A DNA stretch of 19,724 nt from Flammula alnicola (Eukaryota > Basidiomycota > Agaricomycetes > Agaricales > Strophariaceae). Under the pieces are notes generated by a model. That model did no database searches and had not been told where the DNA came from. It saw nothing but the letters and a program-made list of their open reading frames with translations. Positions 19,515 to 19,724 of the stretch are shown piece after piece. Position 1 is the stretch's first letter. Each line of letters begins with the position of its first letter. A program made the translations under genes and the position numbers. The stretch covers positions 1 through 19,724 of the forward strand of contig JADNRV010000649.1 in NCBI GenBank assembly GCA_015499995.1, written 5' to 3'.

Positions 19515-19718
19515 ATGATCAACTACATCCTGCTCGTTTCTCGACAAGGTTGGTTTGAAGAGTCCAGCTTCTACGAGGCCGACGGCTGAATTTGCGCACA
19601 CTTGCTTTGTTCTAGGGAAAGTCCGTCTGGCGAAATGGTTTACAACCATGGCACCAAAGGCGAAAGCCAAGATCGTGAAGGACGTCACTCAGTTGGTCCT
19701 TGCGCGTCGAACTAGAAT
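19515..19718 (+). CDS. APS1: AP-1 clathrin adaptor complex sigma subunit, 5' part
   Basis: This is the small sigma chain of the AP-1 coat complex, which sorts cargo between the trans-Golgi and endosomes on clathrin vesicles. Exons visible are 19515-19548 and 19616-19718, with a 67-nt intron. A third exon lies beyond the right edge, because GTAACT at 19719 is a donor that splits the codon after ...RRTRM-. The first 45 residues read MINYILLVSRQGKVRLAKWF then TTMAPKAKAKIVKDVTQLVL and ARRTR. The RQGKxRLxKW motif and the basic VLARR stretch are diagnostic of sigma adaptins, and the pattern is closer to AP-1 sigma (human AP1S1 has SRQGKLRLQKW ... VVLARKPKM) than to AP-2. Without the intron call, the second exon would appear to end in a false TAA at 19720. 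The rest of the ~155-residue family length is outside the window. Confidence 0.93.
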
Positions 19719-19724
19719 GTAACT

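Noticed and set aside
19371..19688. 105-codon minus-strand open frame at the right edge
   Set aside because: Antisense to the AP-1 sigma exons, whose identity is clear from the RQGKVRLAKW motif.
1..19724. CRISPR arrays, operons, insertion sequences, tRNA and rRNA genes
   Set aside because: No regularly spaced repeats, no transposase or reverse transcriptase domains, no cloverleaf with intact arms and no rRNA-like sequence were seen. The window is fungal nuclear DNA.

Overview
The window is nuclear DNA from a filamentous fungus, most likely a basidiomycete (Agaricomycetes). Genes are packed densely on both strands and almost all are cut by short GT...AG introns of about 46-134 nt. The gene set is eukaryotic: ribosomal protein L6, the Pol I factor Rrn7, a QDE-1-type RNA-dependent RNA polymerase and an AP-1 sigma adaptin. 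I rebuilt the exon structures by hand from splice signals, reading-frame continuity and remembered family motifs. No alignment or transcript data were available.

Layout, left to right. RPL6 (-, 429-1141) is divergently paired with a pyrimidine 5'-nucleotidase of the HAD superfamily (+, 1404-2413). Two more + genes follow: a small coiled-coil protein resembling the proteasome-assembly factor Tma17/Adc17 (2732-3247) and an unrecognised 324-residue coiled-coil protein (3473-4622). A 1.8 kb stretch without a convincing gene (4623-6422) separates these from two - strand genes. These are an 885-residue, largely disordered protein of unknown function (6423-9138) and, only 61 bp upstream of its start codon, RRN7 (9200-11694, ten exons). 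A 388 bp divergent promoter region leads to an ER J-domain membrane protein of the Erj5/DNAJC1 kind (+, 12083-13585). Next is a complete 12-exon RNA-dependent RNA polymerase (+, 14087-18214), then a weakly supported small gene (about 18547-18940) and two neighbouring hairpins. The 5' end of an AP-1 sigma subunit gene (+, from 19515) runs off the right edge.

The genes do not form one pathway. They are housekeeping functions (translation, rRNA transcription, nucleotide salvage, ER folding, vesicle coats, proteasome assembly) plus one RNA-silencing enzyme. I found no mobile element, CRISPR array, tRNA or rRNA gene, and no convincing new multi-gene system.

The items most worth a second look are these. 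RPL6 has a premature stop followed by a conserved C-terminus that is still readable through two compensating one-base shifts. The 885-residue orphan has a candidate PP1-docking motif and begins almost inside the 3' end of RRN7. The J-protein gene contains a 10-nt microexon. A small candidate gene and a hairpin pair lie between the RNA polymerase and AP-1 sigma genes.
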